From Plasmodium coatneyi (taxonomy: Eukaryota > Apicomplexa > Aconoidasida > Haemosporida > Plasmodiidae): a DNA stretch of 64,000 bases. The notes under the pieces are model-generated. The model worked only from the letters and a program-made list of their open reading frames with translations, was not told where the DNA came from and did not search any database. Position numbers and translations under genes: made by a program. The stretch lies in NCBI RefSeq assembly GCF_001680005.1, contig NC_033562.1, positions 62,001-126,000 on the forward strand, given 5' to 3'. The stretch's first letter is position 1. The number at the start of each line of letters is the position of its first letter. Below, in pieces: positions 1 through 11,667 of the stretch.

Positions 1-3000
1 GTTCAACCACTCGGACAGATACAAAGTGCTGGATCTCCTCTGTGACGAAAGTAACTCTTACGAAGGAGATAAAAAGAGAAGAGAACTCTACTTAAAAAAC
101 AATATATCTTCCACTACAGAAGAATGCACCGTGTTGGAGTTCCTTATCCATCACCTCAATAAATACCAAATGGAGCTATTCACAAATGCTTCCAAGCTGA
201 ATTTAAACCTACAAATGTTAATGGAAAATGCTCATATGAAAGATAAATATTTTAGCTTCATGTGCAAAGAGGGTACCGGTAAGCCGTGTTCCATTTATGA
301 TGGCCCTAAGTTTAAAGAAGGGGATCAACAGGAAATGCCATTCGTAGACACAGATAACTATACCTTCCAAGCGAACACACTGCTCTCCCCGGTAAAGGAC
401 AATCCTTATGACATTTATACAAACTATCTCAACTTTATAAAGTACTATAACGAGTTTAATAGGGACCATATTCTGTACATCCACCTGCTTAACATGATCG
501 GCCTTTATAGTAAGACTTTTCCCACTACCTCACCCTTAGGAGGTGCACCCCAGTTTTGCATGTACTAATTAGTATTTGCTCCTCTCTTGTGCCTCCTTTC
601 ATTTTCGTCATTTCTCCCCAACTTCAGATGGAGATATGGGTGCCTATGTCAGCTCTCTCTACCTACCAGGGTATTACAACGGTAAGGCCGTCACCCCACC
701 TTGTTAATTAGACACAAACAAACACCTGTTCATGTGCTTGAATACACGTACGAATTGTGCCCACACACATATACATGCATATATATATATACACCCTCGC
801 AGCGATACAACTGGCTTACGAAGACAACCAAACAATGAAGGAGCTCTCTGATAACCTCGTAAAATGTAAACATGAAGATGAAGACGGGATATCGAACAGC
901 CTATCCCCAGCTGCACGCTCATGATACCACCCTCCCACGCAGGAATCGCATTTCACTGCTGACTCGCTGCTCATATGCTCATTCCACTAAACTCCATACA
1001 GGTGTCGAGATGTGCTACAGTAGAACCATGCAGAACAAATCCATTGCCTTCAAAATCAGCTCCCTATTTAAAAACAAAAAGTTCGATTCTTCCAAGTGCA
1101 ACTTATGTGAAGGAACCCTCTTCTACATTAACAGTGAGTCTACGCGAGAAGTTGCCCCTTGCTGCGGTGTCGTTGGCTGATGCATGGGGAATCGCCCAAC
1201 GTTTCTGCTTCCCCAACATTGTGCTATTTTTTACCCCGCATCCACATACAGACCAAGTGCAGGACAGCATGTCCATGTTGCAAAAGTACAACGGATACAT
1301 GACCAAGGTGCTCAAGGTGAACGTTATAAGCCACCTCATTAGGTTTATGAATGTATATGAAGAGTACAACAGTTTCCTAATGCACGATCTGAACTGGTTT
1401 ACGTTCCTGCTCCTGTTTAGGATGACTACATATAAAGGTAACTGCAGGGGGACACTCATTAAGAGGAAAGCTGTGTGCACTTTGGTACAAGTCGTACCCG
1501 CAGCTCCGGCGGGTTACGTGTCACATTGAGCACCCCTTTTTCTCCCCACCTCTGATCATATTCTTTTCATTTCCTTCCACGCACCTGTCAGACATCGGGC
1601 AGTACAGCATATCCAACGCCATGTATCTGGACATACAAGATGAAGACACGAGGAAAAAAACCATGGTGACGTACCACTGGTATCCCTCCTACTTGAAGAA
1701 GTACATCACGAACCGCACGAGGAAGAACGAGGCAGTGCACCTGCTGAAAGGTAACACGCAGCGAGGGAAACAGTAACATTCTTGGTGCAAGTGCCGAAGC
1801 TGAGGGGTAGAAAGGGAGAGAATACCCAGCTGGGTCGCTCCACATACCACCTCAGATCGGTCCTTCACTGACAATATGGACTGCCAATATGGACTCCCAA
1901 TATTGACTTGCAATGACGCCCCCCTCCCCACTGTAGAACTCGAAAAGATGATAGACAACGACATCATAGAGAAGATGAAGAAGTGCGTCCAGTTCGTAAT
2001 TCACGTGAACTCCATTCTCCAGATGGACTTCTTCTACTACCTGAACGAAACGCCCCTAGGCATGCAACATCCATTTGGATTAACCATGGAAATCGAAGGG
2101 AAATTTACCGAGTGGTTTTCCAACTACATGTACAGTTTCCCCTTAATAAATTACGAAGACCCCAAAGGAAGGTACAACATGCCAAAACAACAAAAAAAGG
2201 GACAGTTCGTTGCGCCCAAATATAGTAAATGGACTTTACACTTAAGGAAAGTAATAGAACAATCCTTTATTAACCAGTTTAACCAAAAACACGTGAAGAA
2301 CCTGTTCAAGCATTTTGGCACATACAACATAAGTAACAAAATTATGCTACTCAGAGATTCATATGAACTGTATATAAAAAATTTTGAAAACATTTACTTC
2401 CTTGGAGATATTATGCTTTTGAGAAAATTTTTCGGTGCTACTCCTAGGTCGATTATTTTCAGGCAGAAGATGCACTACTTCCTTCACAACATCTTTGGGA
2501 ACCCCCTGAACTTTTACAAGTTCGGTCTAATCTATGGGTACACCTTCAACAAGGATTACATGAGAGACGTTGTGGAAGCCTTGCACGTGATTTATCAGAT
2601 GAACCAAGCCATTTTTACTGAGATGTCCTTCCTCCAGACTGTGCGCTTGCTCTTCAGGAAGATTCAATACAGCTTCTACTCGCACAGGCGGAACGACGAC
2701 ATAGTGAGTCTATATTGCATAGTGTGCACAGTGTGTACAGTGTGCACTGCGGGTGTGATGTCACGTCTGTGCAGCGTGCTAATCAGTCACATGGGTGACC
2801 ACCACAATCTGCATATTCGCTTATTTACCTCCCCCCCCGCAGAGCATGAACAACATCTTCTTCTTCAGCGTGCGCCCAGACTACTCCAAGCTGTCAAAGG
2901 AAGTCAGAGAGGAAGAAATCCACCTATCCATGGCCTCCCGATTTTACGAAAAAACCATGTACACGCTATTCCAAATGATGTTCGTTACACGCATAAGCAA

Positions 3001-4135
3001 ACACATAAACAAGCTAGACAGAAAGTTTGGAAATGCAAGCATGCTAGGCCTGGCAGTGGAAGAGGAACCGGCACTCAAGTTTAAATATGTCTACTATGGT
3101 AGTATGTTCGATAGTATGCTAAATGTCTTCTTCCCCATGTTTATAAAAAAGCCTGTCGTTCAGCTCAAGTACGGAAAAACCTTTGTCCTCGCCAACATGT
3201 ATAAACTTGCATCCGAACTGTTTGCCATTTACAATTTGAACAACTTGAGTACACTCTGCGATTATCAATCCATGACTAGTGCCAATACCTACGTCTTCCA
3301 TAAGGCGATGAAGTTCCTCGACAAAAAGTTTATTCCCATCGTCGTGGCGGCCTTCTTTATGAAGATCGACATAGAGGCAAAGGAAGCGGCAACAGGAGAC
3401 GGCTTCTGGAAGACGTACTACACTTCCCGCTTCGAGGGAGCAGGCAAGACGTCGCAACATTTCGCTTACCTGTCCTTATACACCGGTGGAAACATATTCA
3501 TGCGGAACCATTTGTTCTTCCCGAACCCGCTGGGCCAAGAGCTGTCGAAGCAAACGGAAGGCCTCGTAAATGGTCAACCAAGAGAAAAGCCAGAGACGCA
3601 TCGAATCAGTGGACTTGTTTTAATGGGAATGGTCCACTCATTGTCAATTACCTTCTTCATTTTTACTCTTCTGAGGTGGTATGCCTTTTACGACAACGTC
3701 ATCTTCCTAATACGAAGCACTTTCCGTGTTTTCGATAGATTCTACTCCATCCTGGAAAATTACGTGAACGTATTCGTAAAAAGAATGTACAACCGAATTA
3801 CAGCGGATGTTCTGCTCAAGTCACTCAGACGGGCCTATGACAGAGCCAAGAATGAGGGCTACTATGAGGAGAGTATGATGGCCCGACTTTACGACAAACA
3901 ATTTTCACTAAAGGAAGAAAGTCATGAATGTTCCGAACCACCTCCCGTCTTAACAGAAGTTGACATAGAGTCTGTTCAGGAAAATAGCGATCTCTTCTAC
4001 GTAGACAACGAGTCCATGTTTGAAGACCTCGATGACGATGAGCAGTTCTTAAACCAGAGAGATATTATTTTTTATGAGGATAATGTTGACAAGAGGGGTG
4101 CTTACAATTTGGTCCCACAAAGGGGTACGAATTAG
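1..4135 (+). CDS. clag9: RhopH1/CLAG family protein (clag9-type), 5' end missing
   Basis: This is the C-terminal ~1053 residues of a high-molecular-weight rhoptry protein 1 (CLAG). The family assembles with RhopH2 and RhopH3, is secreted at invasion, and reaches the host-cell membrane, where the complex supports nutrient uptake. Visible exons are <1-509, 628-681, 803-865, 1002-1133, 1252-1437, 1592-1750, 1937-2703 and 2843-4135. All junctions are GT/AG and phase-consistent, which matches the many-exon CLAG structure (nine exons in P. falciparum clag9). Family-like stretches are QNKSIAFKISSLFKNKKF (exon 4) and LRWYAFYDN. A hydrophobic helix at about nt 3616-3690 is followed by a ~150-residue acidic cytoplasmic-type tail. 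Family members are ~1340-1420 residues, so roughly the first 300 lie outside the window. Position next to the gdv1-like gene supports clag9 rather than other clag copies, but that subtype call is inference. Confidence 0.86.
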
Positions 4136-6174
4136 GGCAGACGAGCGTGTTTATGTGAGCGGTCATTTGAGAGGTCGTTTGAACGGTTGTTTGAGCGACC
4201 ATTTGAGTGGACACCAGGGGAAGGGCGGCATATCTCCATCGTTCCGCATATAGCATGCGTGGTGGTATGTCCATTCCATCGGAAGACATCCTTTTCTTTT
4301 TCGTGCCACCCCTACCCTACCTACCCTTTGGGGCTATCACATCCCGTCATTCAGTGGCGGAAGTTTACCGTCCAGGGATTTTCCCAATTATAATAAAGAC
4401 AGGCGTCCTTTATTTTTTTTTTTTTATTTTCTCCATGTCTGCTTTTTAATTTAACCCTACGTTGATTGTCCTCTTTTTTCTCCCTGTAGTATATAGACTT
4501 TAATTTTTTTTTTTTAAGTTTTATAAAGCTGTTATGAGAAAAGAATTTCATCATTGTTTGTTTGGGGAGGCATCACAGCGGCATATACTCGCTTGTGGGG
4601 TTGCACACGTTAATCGCTGTACGCTGCGTACCAATGTGGATTCCCCTCGGTGATGTATCAGAACGATTTGCAATTATTCCGCCATTGTTTCGGTCCCCTC
4701 AAGGATTTTGTCTCACCTGTCATTCACTACAACTGTAGTTTTTTCCCCTATTCTAATGTACCCTCTGTGGGGGAAGAGCTTTTCACCTTCCATCACCACG
4801 CAGAAGCTTTAATCGGGCAAAAACGCATTATTCCCCACAAAAAGGGAGCACACACTTTTGCGAAATGTTAAATTAAATTTTTTTCTTAAAACTTACAAAT
4901 GACGCTGTTCATAATAAATGGAACTTTTCCTTTTTTTTTTACATCTCTGCGCGAAAGAAAGGACAACGAGTCCGCTTTTGTTATGCACCATCTGAGAAGG
5001 GGCGCAGCCGAAGTTTCTTTGGGGCAGGAAATCATCCATACGTTATCACAATTGTATGCATGTTAAAGTTCATTTTTGGGGTCCTTCTAATTCTTTTCTT
5101 TGTAGCCATCCCTGTGCTCTCTACCGCGGACTTGACCTACTCCCCCTTATGGTAGGTTAAGACCGTTGTTATGATGATCCCACCCAAAAAAGGGGAAGAA
5201 AAAAAAAAACGGAACTAATGGGCGAACCACCCACCCCAATGCGCCTAAAACGTCCTGCTCGATACGGAACTTCTAACCTTAGGGAGTAATCCACCAAAAG
5301 AAAAATCCCTCTAAGGGGGACGTGTTTCACCACTTAGTGCCTAACGGATAAAAAAAAAGGAAGTTCGCTCCCTCCTGTCTTTTAATGGCCATAAAAATCA
5401 ACTTATTCATACAGCACGCAGAGAAAGGGGCAATTTGTCCATTCGCATACCGCAGCAGGGTCATCATCCATAGGCTAAACAAACATCCTTCCTCGCAGAG
5501 TAAGAAAAAACTTTAGCAAAAACTGTACAACTTTCGGCACGCCAATAGCAGTCGTAACTTATGAAAACCCTTATAGCAATATGAATGCGCCATACCGATT
5601 AGACATTCCAGGAATGCGTGCAACCCCAATCCTTCGCGCTCTCCTCCCAATTGGTAAAAGAAGAAGAAGAAAAGAAAAGCCTAATTTAATAGTATCATAC
5701 GTTAGTACACCATTAGTGTTACCAAAAAATAAAAACGGATGGAGAGCAAAAAGTGCATGCTACATGGAATGGAAAGTTGGGGGTCGAGACATAGATCTGA
5801 GCATGCACATAACAGACACAATGTGGTGGACATGCACAGCATGGTGAACACAAAAGGATGGTTGACAGAACATGCAAAAAAAAAAAATAATAATAAAGAC
5901 ACTATGAGAAAGGTGATAACACAAATGGATAAATCAATCATGCAAAAGGTAGGTACAGTTGGAGATGGACTGCTCTAAAGTTATGTAAAAATTCATCACG
6001 TGTGTGAAATATCTACAACGCATTTAGATGACGCCACCAAAATGGGACCATGGGCCAAGCGAGGAACGACAAAATTGAGTTCTTTAAAGTGCACCCCGAG
6101 GGGGTGGGGATGGATAAGTTCTTTTTTTTTTTTTTTTTCCATTTGCCTCTAACGAAAGGTTGATGTCGCTCCTT
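4136..6174. other. Convergent intergenic spacer, no gene seen
   Basis: Two kilobases between the 3' ends of the clag gene and the repeat protein gene. It holds AT-rich sequence and poly-A/T runs. Short open frames here have no family signal, no plausible splice partners and no sustained coding composition. Both genes' 3' UTRs must lie in it. Confidence 0.6.
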
Positions 6175-8853
6175 TCAGTTTTCAGTTGTGGCATCGTTTG
6201 GGGTTTCCTCTACAGCATCATTTTCAACAGCGACATTCTCTACCGGTTCGGTGGGGGATGAATCATCATTGGACTTTTCTTCTTCTGGGAATATATCATC
6301 GGGGGACTCCTCCTCCTGTGGGGCAATAACATCCAAGCCAAGTTCATTTTCCAGTTCTTCATTTTCGCCATCCTCTGGCATTCTTTTATATTTCTTCAGA
6401 TAGCTTCCCATTTTGTTATTGTAATTCTTCTGGTCCTCCCTGCCGGATTGTGTATACAGGTACTTTTCATATTCACTAAATTGATCTTCTTCTTCATTGT
6501 AAGATTGTCCCGCTGATTGACTCTTTTCGTTCGCTTCACTGTTCTGTTTCTCTTCAAAATTCTTCTCCTCAGGGGATAGATGATCACCATCATGAGGGCC
6601 GTTTCCCATGGGGGGGATTTTCACCGGTTCTGTGAGGAACGGGTTTCCTGAAGAAGGCTCATACTTCTCTGTGTTTCCAAAGCTGTTATCTCCGTCAAAT
6701 TGAACGTCCTGGTTGGTGATTCCGTGTGCACCTACAGTATGTCCTTGGGAAAACGAACCGGTCGTACCAGCAGTAGCAGTAGTAGTAGCTCCATCGTTTG
6801 CGCTTGTGCCTTCCGTTGCATAACTGCCAAAGTCGAATGCGTCATCTGTGCTTACGTTTGCAAATGGGTTCCACACTTCTGCCTCGTCTGTGATCTCATA
6901 ATTGTTCTCTTGGTAGCTGTCCGCAAACTGAGAATCGTCATATCCGTAGGCGATATTCTCTTCCCCAACGTTTCCAGCGGCACTGTCACCATTGGCACTA
7001 TTTGCACCACTGGCACCACTGGCACCACTGGCACCGCTAGCAGAGTTATCTGAACAACTATCAGTAGTACTTCCCACGTTACCCTCATTTATTCCAATCT
7101 GGAAAGGATCCATGGGGTAGTTAGTAGCGCGATACATGTTCGCGTAATTGGGGTGTCTAAAAATATCGGCATACGGTGCATGCGCATAACCATAATTATT
7201 GTTCTGGTTGTTTCCATTCCTAGAGGAGTTGTTACTGTTACTGTTGTTGTTGAACAAGTAAGAGCTACCACTGGACATTTGGTACTTGTCTACAAACTGG
7301 GCTCCTTCATATATTTCCCCATAGTTTGGTGGCTGGTATGTTGGTCTCTGTGCCCCGCTGCTCCCTGCCGCTTGGTTGCTTAGCTCATTGAATGCGTTCG
7401 ATAGGTACCTATCTGGTGGGTTATCATAAGTCATATTCATTAAGTTCTGTACTTCTGCCTCTTGTACTCCATACTCTCCTTCGTGTGGGGAGTTTTCATC
7501 ATCTTCTTCCAGAATATCTTCATCATCTTCCAATGAGGACAAGGGTTCATACTCATAGTCCTCACCAGTCAACAGCGGGTATGTGTCCGGGTATGGGCCA
7601 ATGGGTTCATTGCTCTCTTCGTTGGCCAATGGGGAGTATGGCCTTTCTTCCTCCCTTTGGTTCTCTACACTAGGGGTCGTCTCTTGTGTGGGAAGATTGG
7701 CCATCACTGCTGCATCGAATTCGCTCTTCGTGATTGTTTGCTGTAGCATGTGTCTGTTCATGTAGACGGCCTGAAAAATGGAAAGAGTGACGTGGGAGGT
7801 TAATCGTGCAGTAGATGACTGGCGGGGCAACTACAATGTGGTGCACCGCTAGGGGTCCATATTTTGGCCAATCAGCCTCTCCTTCCCCCACACGAGGTGC
7901 GCTCTTCACTTACATTCAGAAAAATTGCCGTCGCGAAGGCCACTGCTTGCATGAAGTAGAACAAGCTGCTGTCCGATAACCACGGAGAAGTATTCCCCTG
8001 TGCAAGGCCCGCTGCGCCAATTTGGGGATTGAAGTTGTCTCCGAACTGTGCACCGAAGTTGGGTCCGTAGTTGAAGCCATAATTGGGCATAGCGTTAGGG
8101 GTAGCGTTGGGAACCGCGTTAGGAGCAGCATTAGGGGCACCGTAGTTGAAGCCATAATTGGGCATAGCATTAGGGGCAGCATTTGGGGCTCCGTAGTTAA
8201 AGCCATAATTGGGCATAGCGTTAGGGGCAGCGTTGGGGGTAGCATTAGGGGTAGAATTAGGGGTAGCATTAGGGGTAGCATTAGGGGTAGAATTAGGGGT
8301 AGCATTAGGGGTAGAATTAGGGGTAGCATTAGGGGTAGAATTAGGGGTAGCATTAGGGGTAGAATTAGGGGTAGCATTAGGGGTAGAATTAGGGGCAGCA
8401 TTAGGGGCAGCATTGGGAGCAACATTTGGTGCAGCATTAGGGGCAGCATTTGGAGCAACATTTGGTGCAGCATTAGGGGCAGCATTAGGGGCAGCATTGG
8501 GAGCAACATTTGGAGCAGAGTTAGAACCCATGTTGTAACCCACGTTGGAGCTGAAACCAGCCCCTTGGGTGGCTCCTACACCCCATGGATGCATTCCAAA
8601 ATCATGGTTGTTTAAGTTCACGGGGGGGACATTGGGGTTGCTCCCGTTACTACTGAGGGAATCTTCTGTACCTGAGGGGGAAAAAACGGGAAGGGGGATG
8701 TCAAACGTTTGAGTTTTCCACAGAAGTGGCAGTGTTAAGGGCAAAGTTAGAGCCAGAATTAGCAGCGTGGGCAAGTGGCACCACCATACGCTACTCTCCA
8801 CACTCACTGTCAATAAACGGGTTCGTGTTCCTCCTGGGCGGCTGGTGATCCAT
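6175..8853 (-). CDS. Asn/Pro-repeat protein with NPF motifs and one hydrophobic segment, unknown function
   Basis: I do not recognise this protein. I read three exons: 8808-8853, 7914-8671 and 6175-7770, giving 799 residues starting MDHQPPRRNTNPFID. There is no N-terminal signal peptide. Residues ~62-217 are a tandem array of the tetrad (A/S/V)(A/T)PN, interrupted by three copies of a MPNYGFNYG block. A hydrophobic stretch at ~250-272 (SLFYFMQAVAFATAIF, then NAVYM across the exon 2/3 junction) could cross a membrane. The ~500-residue remainder is acidic and rich in Asn, Ser, Gly and Glu, with a GAS tandem near nt 7000-7040. NPF or DPF tripeptides recur (NTNPF, DPFQ, WNPFA, GNPFL). The splice sites are good (GTGAGT, GTAAGT) and the frame is preserved. 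Lying between clag and gdv1-like genes suggests a lineage-specific blood-stage gene; that is inference. Confidence 0.72.
8071..8531 (-). repeat. Coding minisatellite, 12-nt unit (APN/TPN tetrads)
   Basis: A 12-bp unit repeats for about 460 bp, seen on the plus strand as alternating ttaggggtagca / ttaggggtagaa. At the 5' part of the coding strand the variants encode AAPN and VAPN; in the middle ATPN/STPN alternate almost without change, which implies recent expansion by slippage or unequal exchange. Near the 3' end three longer blocks encode MPNYGFNYG. Confidence 0.9.
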
Positions 8854-10183
8854 GGTTGTAACGGAAGCACACGCAAAAAATGTAAATAGAAATAATTTGC
8901 GTATGGAGGAGATATAAAGATAAAACACTAGAGGAGCTCTATTTGCTAATCCGCAGTCAAGCAACTGGTGCTAAATCAACACGTTGCCTAAGAACTGTAC
9001 AATTATATAGAGACCAACGAGGACGCAATCTGTGTGGAGTTCGTGCAACCTTCGTTCAATCGTGGCTTGTCACCTCTCAGCTTCCTTTTCTTTTTCAAAA
9101 CATTTTTCTGTTCCTTCTCTAATCTCCGACAAAAGTAGAAATTGTAATTTTAATTGCTATTAAAAAATTATGCCTTCTAGTGAAATTTTATTTATTTATT
9201 TTTTTTTTTTACGTTAAGATCTAACGATCCCTTTTTCTAGAAACGTTAATTCTTCTTTGTTCTAAAAATGACAACCGTTCTATGGAGATTTTTTAAATGT
9301 TGATTTTGCTCATCGTTTTGGTCAGGCGAGGAAAGAACAAGTAATCGATCAATCAGCCCAATCGGCTAATCTCTTTTTCTAACAGAAGCAAGTGTACATT
9401 AGAAAGGTACAGAATTATTTATCCTTGATAGGAAAAAAATAAAAGGGAGCATCCGAGAAAAAAAAAAAAAAAAAGAAAAAAACTCCCCATCATTTTACCA
9501 TAGGTAGATAGAAGAAGCCAACGCTGAAACCGAAGCCCCGTCACAATCGCTGCGGTTCGCCTCAACGCTGATGCTAAAGTTAATCCACCCCCGTGGAAAC
9601 CACCCTTTACTTAAAATCGCAACAAGCAAGCTCTTCTTTTCTCACGCTTAAATAATTGGTTTTTAAAAATCACCACCCGTAGATATAAACTAGAACAAAA
9701 TAAAAAAAAAAGTTAAAAGAACAAGTCGTGGATCGGCTCTTTCCATTTGCTACATCAAACTACCCTGTCGACGCGGCGATAATTTTTTTTTTCCCACATG
9801 TATGAACAATGTCAAATATGTAGTTCTTTTCAATTTACTTTTCAAATTTATTATTTTTTTTTTAATTTATTATTTTTTTCCAGTTTTCCCCTTTGCTATA
9901 GTTTCCGCAGATATGCCCCAAATGGGGACAAAAAAAAAAAAAAAAAAAAAAAATTGAACCGCGGGATCCACATACCAATTATCGAAAAAATGGAAAAAAA
10001 AAAAAAAAAAAATCAGTTTATGTACACATCACAAAAACAGAGGCGCATAGTTCATATGTTTTGTCCAAGGAACATCTCCTCACGCAAGGAGATGTAACAC
10101 CTACTGCGAAGCTACTATGGAGGAGTAGACAAAGAAAAAAAATAGGTAACATTCATTATTGGATGGAGATTACATGCTCTATT
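8854..10183. other. Spacer between two minus-strand genes, no gene seen
   Basis: AT-rich DNA of 1.3 kb with several poly-A and poly-T runs (for example near 9460, 9930 and 9990). It should contain the promoter and 5' UTR of the repeat-protein gene and the 3' UTR of the tryptophan-rich gene. No convincing exon was found. Confidence 0.55.
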
Positions 10184-11667
10184 CTAGAGGTGTTTTACGT
10201 CGGTTCCGCTTAGATAAAGTTGCAAGGACGGCAAGTTTGTCCATTTGCCGCAGCGCATAGCAGATGGTGGTGAGGGAGGGAATTTTCGTTCATTTACCTT
10301 GCGCTGCTTTGGTGTGGCGGTGGTCCCGTCCACTCCTGTTTTGGCAGTCCCGTTTTTATCAATTCCTTTTTTAGCTACCCCCGTTTTGGTGGGCATAGAT
10401 TTTGTTGACCCCGTTGTTCCGGCCCCCGATTTGATTGGTAGGCTTTCCTTCCATCTGGTCTTCGTGTTCCCGTTCAGTCTATTCAAAAATTGGCTACTAC
10501 CAATGCTTCCACCAATTCTCCCATCATTGTTACTTCGACTGCCGATACGGCAATCGTCATGGTCCTCTAAGCGCTGTGGCCCCGGCGGGATGAACGACGA
10601 AGCGAAAACGACCTTCGCCCTATTCCTCACGGGTTGCGTCCGCATGGGTTGCTTCCACACGGGTTGCTTCTTCCTCGCGGTGCACTTGCTCATCGCCATG
10701 GTCTTTTTCTCCTTCTCCCACTTGTCCACATAAGAATCTAGAAAGTTGTTCCATGCATTCTCAATCTTCTTCTGCTTCACTTCCCTAAAGTGCCTCTTCT
10801 TCTTGGCGTATCTATCACGGATATAGATGTAGGAGTAACACTTTTTTATTCTTCTCTTAAATTGACTTGTATCTGCAACGTCCTCAATCCACATTATCCT
10901 ATGAATGTACGTGAACCAAATTATCCACATTTTATTTTTCCAGATCTCATCTACTCCTCTGGTTTTTTCTCCAAGAAATAATTCCAACCAGGTATACATT
11001 TTGAACCGTCTCCAAAAGTTCATTTTAACTTGCCAATATCTAATCTTCGCACTGAGGCATTGTTTGTACCATTTTCGGATGGCTTTTTTATTGATCCTTA
11101 GAAACGCTGCAATGTTCCTGTTGATTAGCTCCGTGGAAACAATAGCTTCCCCATCTTCTTCCGAAATGTCGTTATATCCTACTTCGTGCGTCAACTTTTG
11201 GACACCTTCTTCGAGCTCCTTGGTGCTTATGATAAAATCTTTCCACCATGGATGATTAACTATGCATAGCATTCTGCGGTGTTTCATATCATGGGGGTGG
11301 ACCTAACAAAGGGGCAACAAATAAAAAAAAAGCGGTGTTAGGGCAGAAGCTACACTGATAAATGAATCTCTCCATGATCAACTTAAACCTCAGAAGCCAA
11401 CCCAAGCGGCGCTCCGACATGGTACAACTCACCCCCTCCCGAACTTTACACATCGCTTACCTTAACAAAAAGACACAACAGGAGGAAAACCCGTACACAG
11501 ACATTTCCCCACCCTTTCAAACTTAACGCGTTTGTTTTTTCCCATTTTGCATTATCCTCCTGATTAACATGGTTGCCTGTGTGCTTTTTCCCCTCTGCGT
11601 TGGTAGGCACTTGTGTGACCTTCACTTTCGGGGCCCCTATACTCACCCAAAGCACGCCTTCACGCAT
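10184..11667 (-). CDS. Tryptophan-rich protein, possibly exported
   Basis: Two exons, 11461-11667 and 10184-11302, join in phase 0 (AAG|GTAAGC donor, TTAG acceptor) to give 441 residues. Exon 1 ends in a recessed hydrophobic stretch (VCVRVFLLLCLFV, residues ~56-68), the layout typical of Plasmodium secreted and exported proteins. Exon 2 begins with a Trp- and basic-rich segment of about 160 residues (WWKDF, KWYKQ, RYWQV, MNFWRRF, MWIIWF, RIMWIED, NAWNNF, DKWEK), predicted helical. A low-complexity Lys/Thr/Gly/Ser tail follows. The pattern recalls the tryptophan-rich antigen (Pv-fam-a/TRAg) and PHIST groups, but I cannot place it in either. No canonical RxLxE/Q/D export motif follows the hydrophobic segment; RRMLC has RxL only. 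The upstream start at 11667 is one of two in-frame ATGs. Confidence 0.68.

Noticed and set aside
8022..8615. Plus-strand frames rich in RGSIRG and GVALG across the repeat array
   Set aside because: They are antisense translations of the 12-bp APN minisatellite; the minus-strand frame continues with balanced composition and good splice sites.
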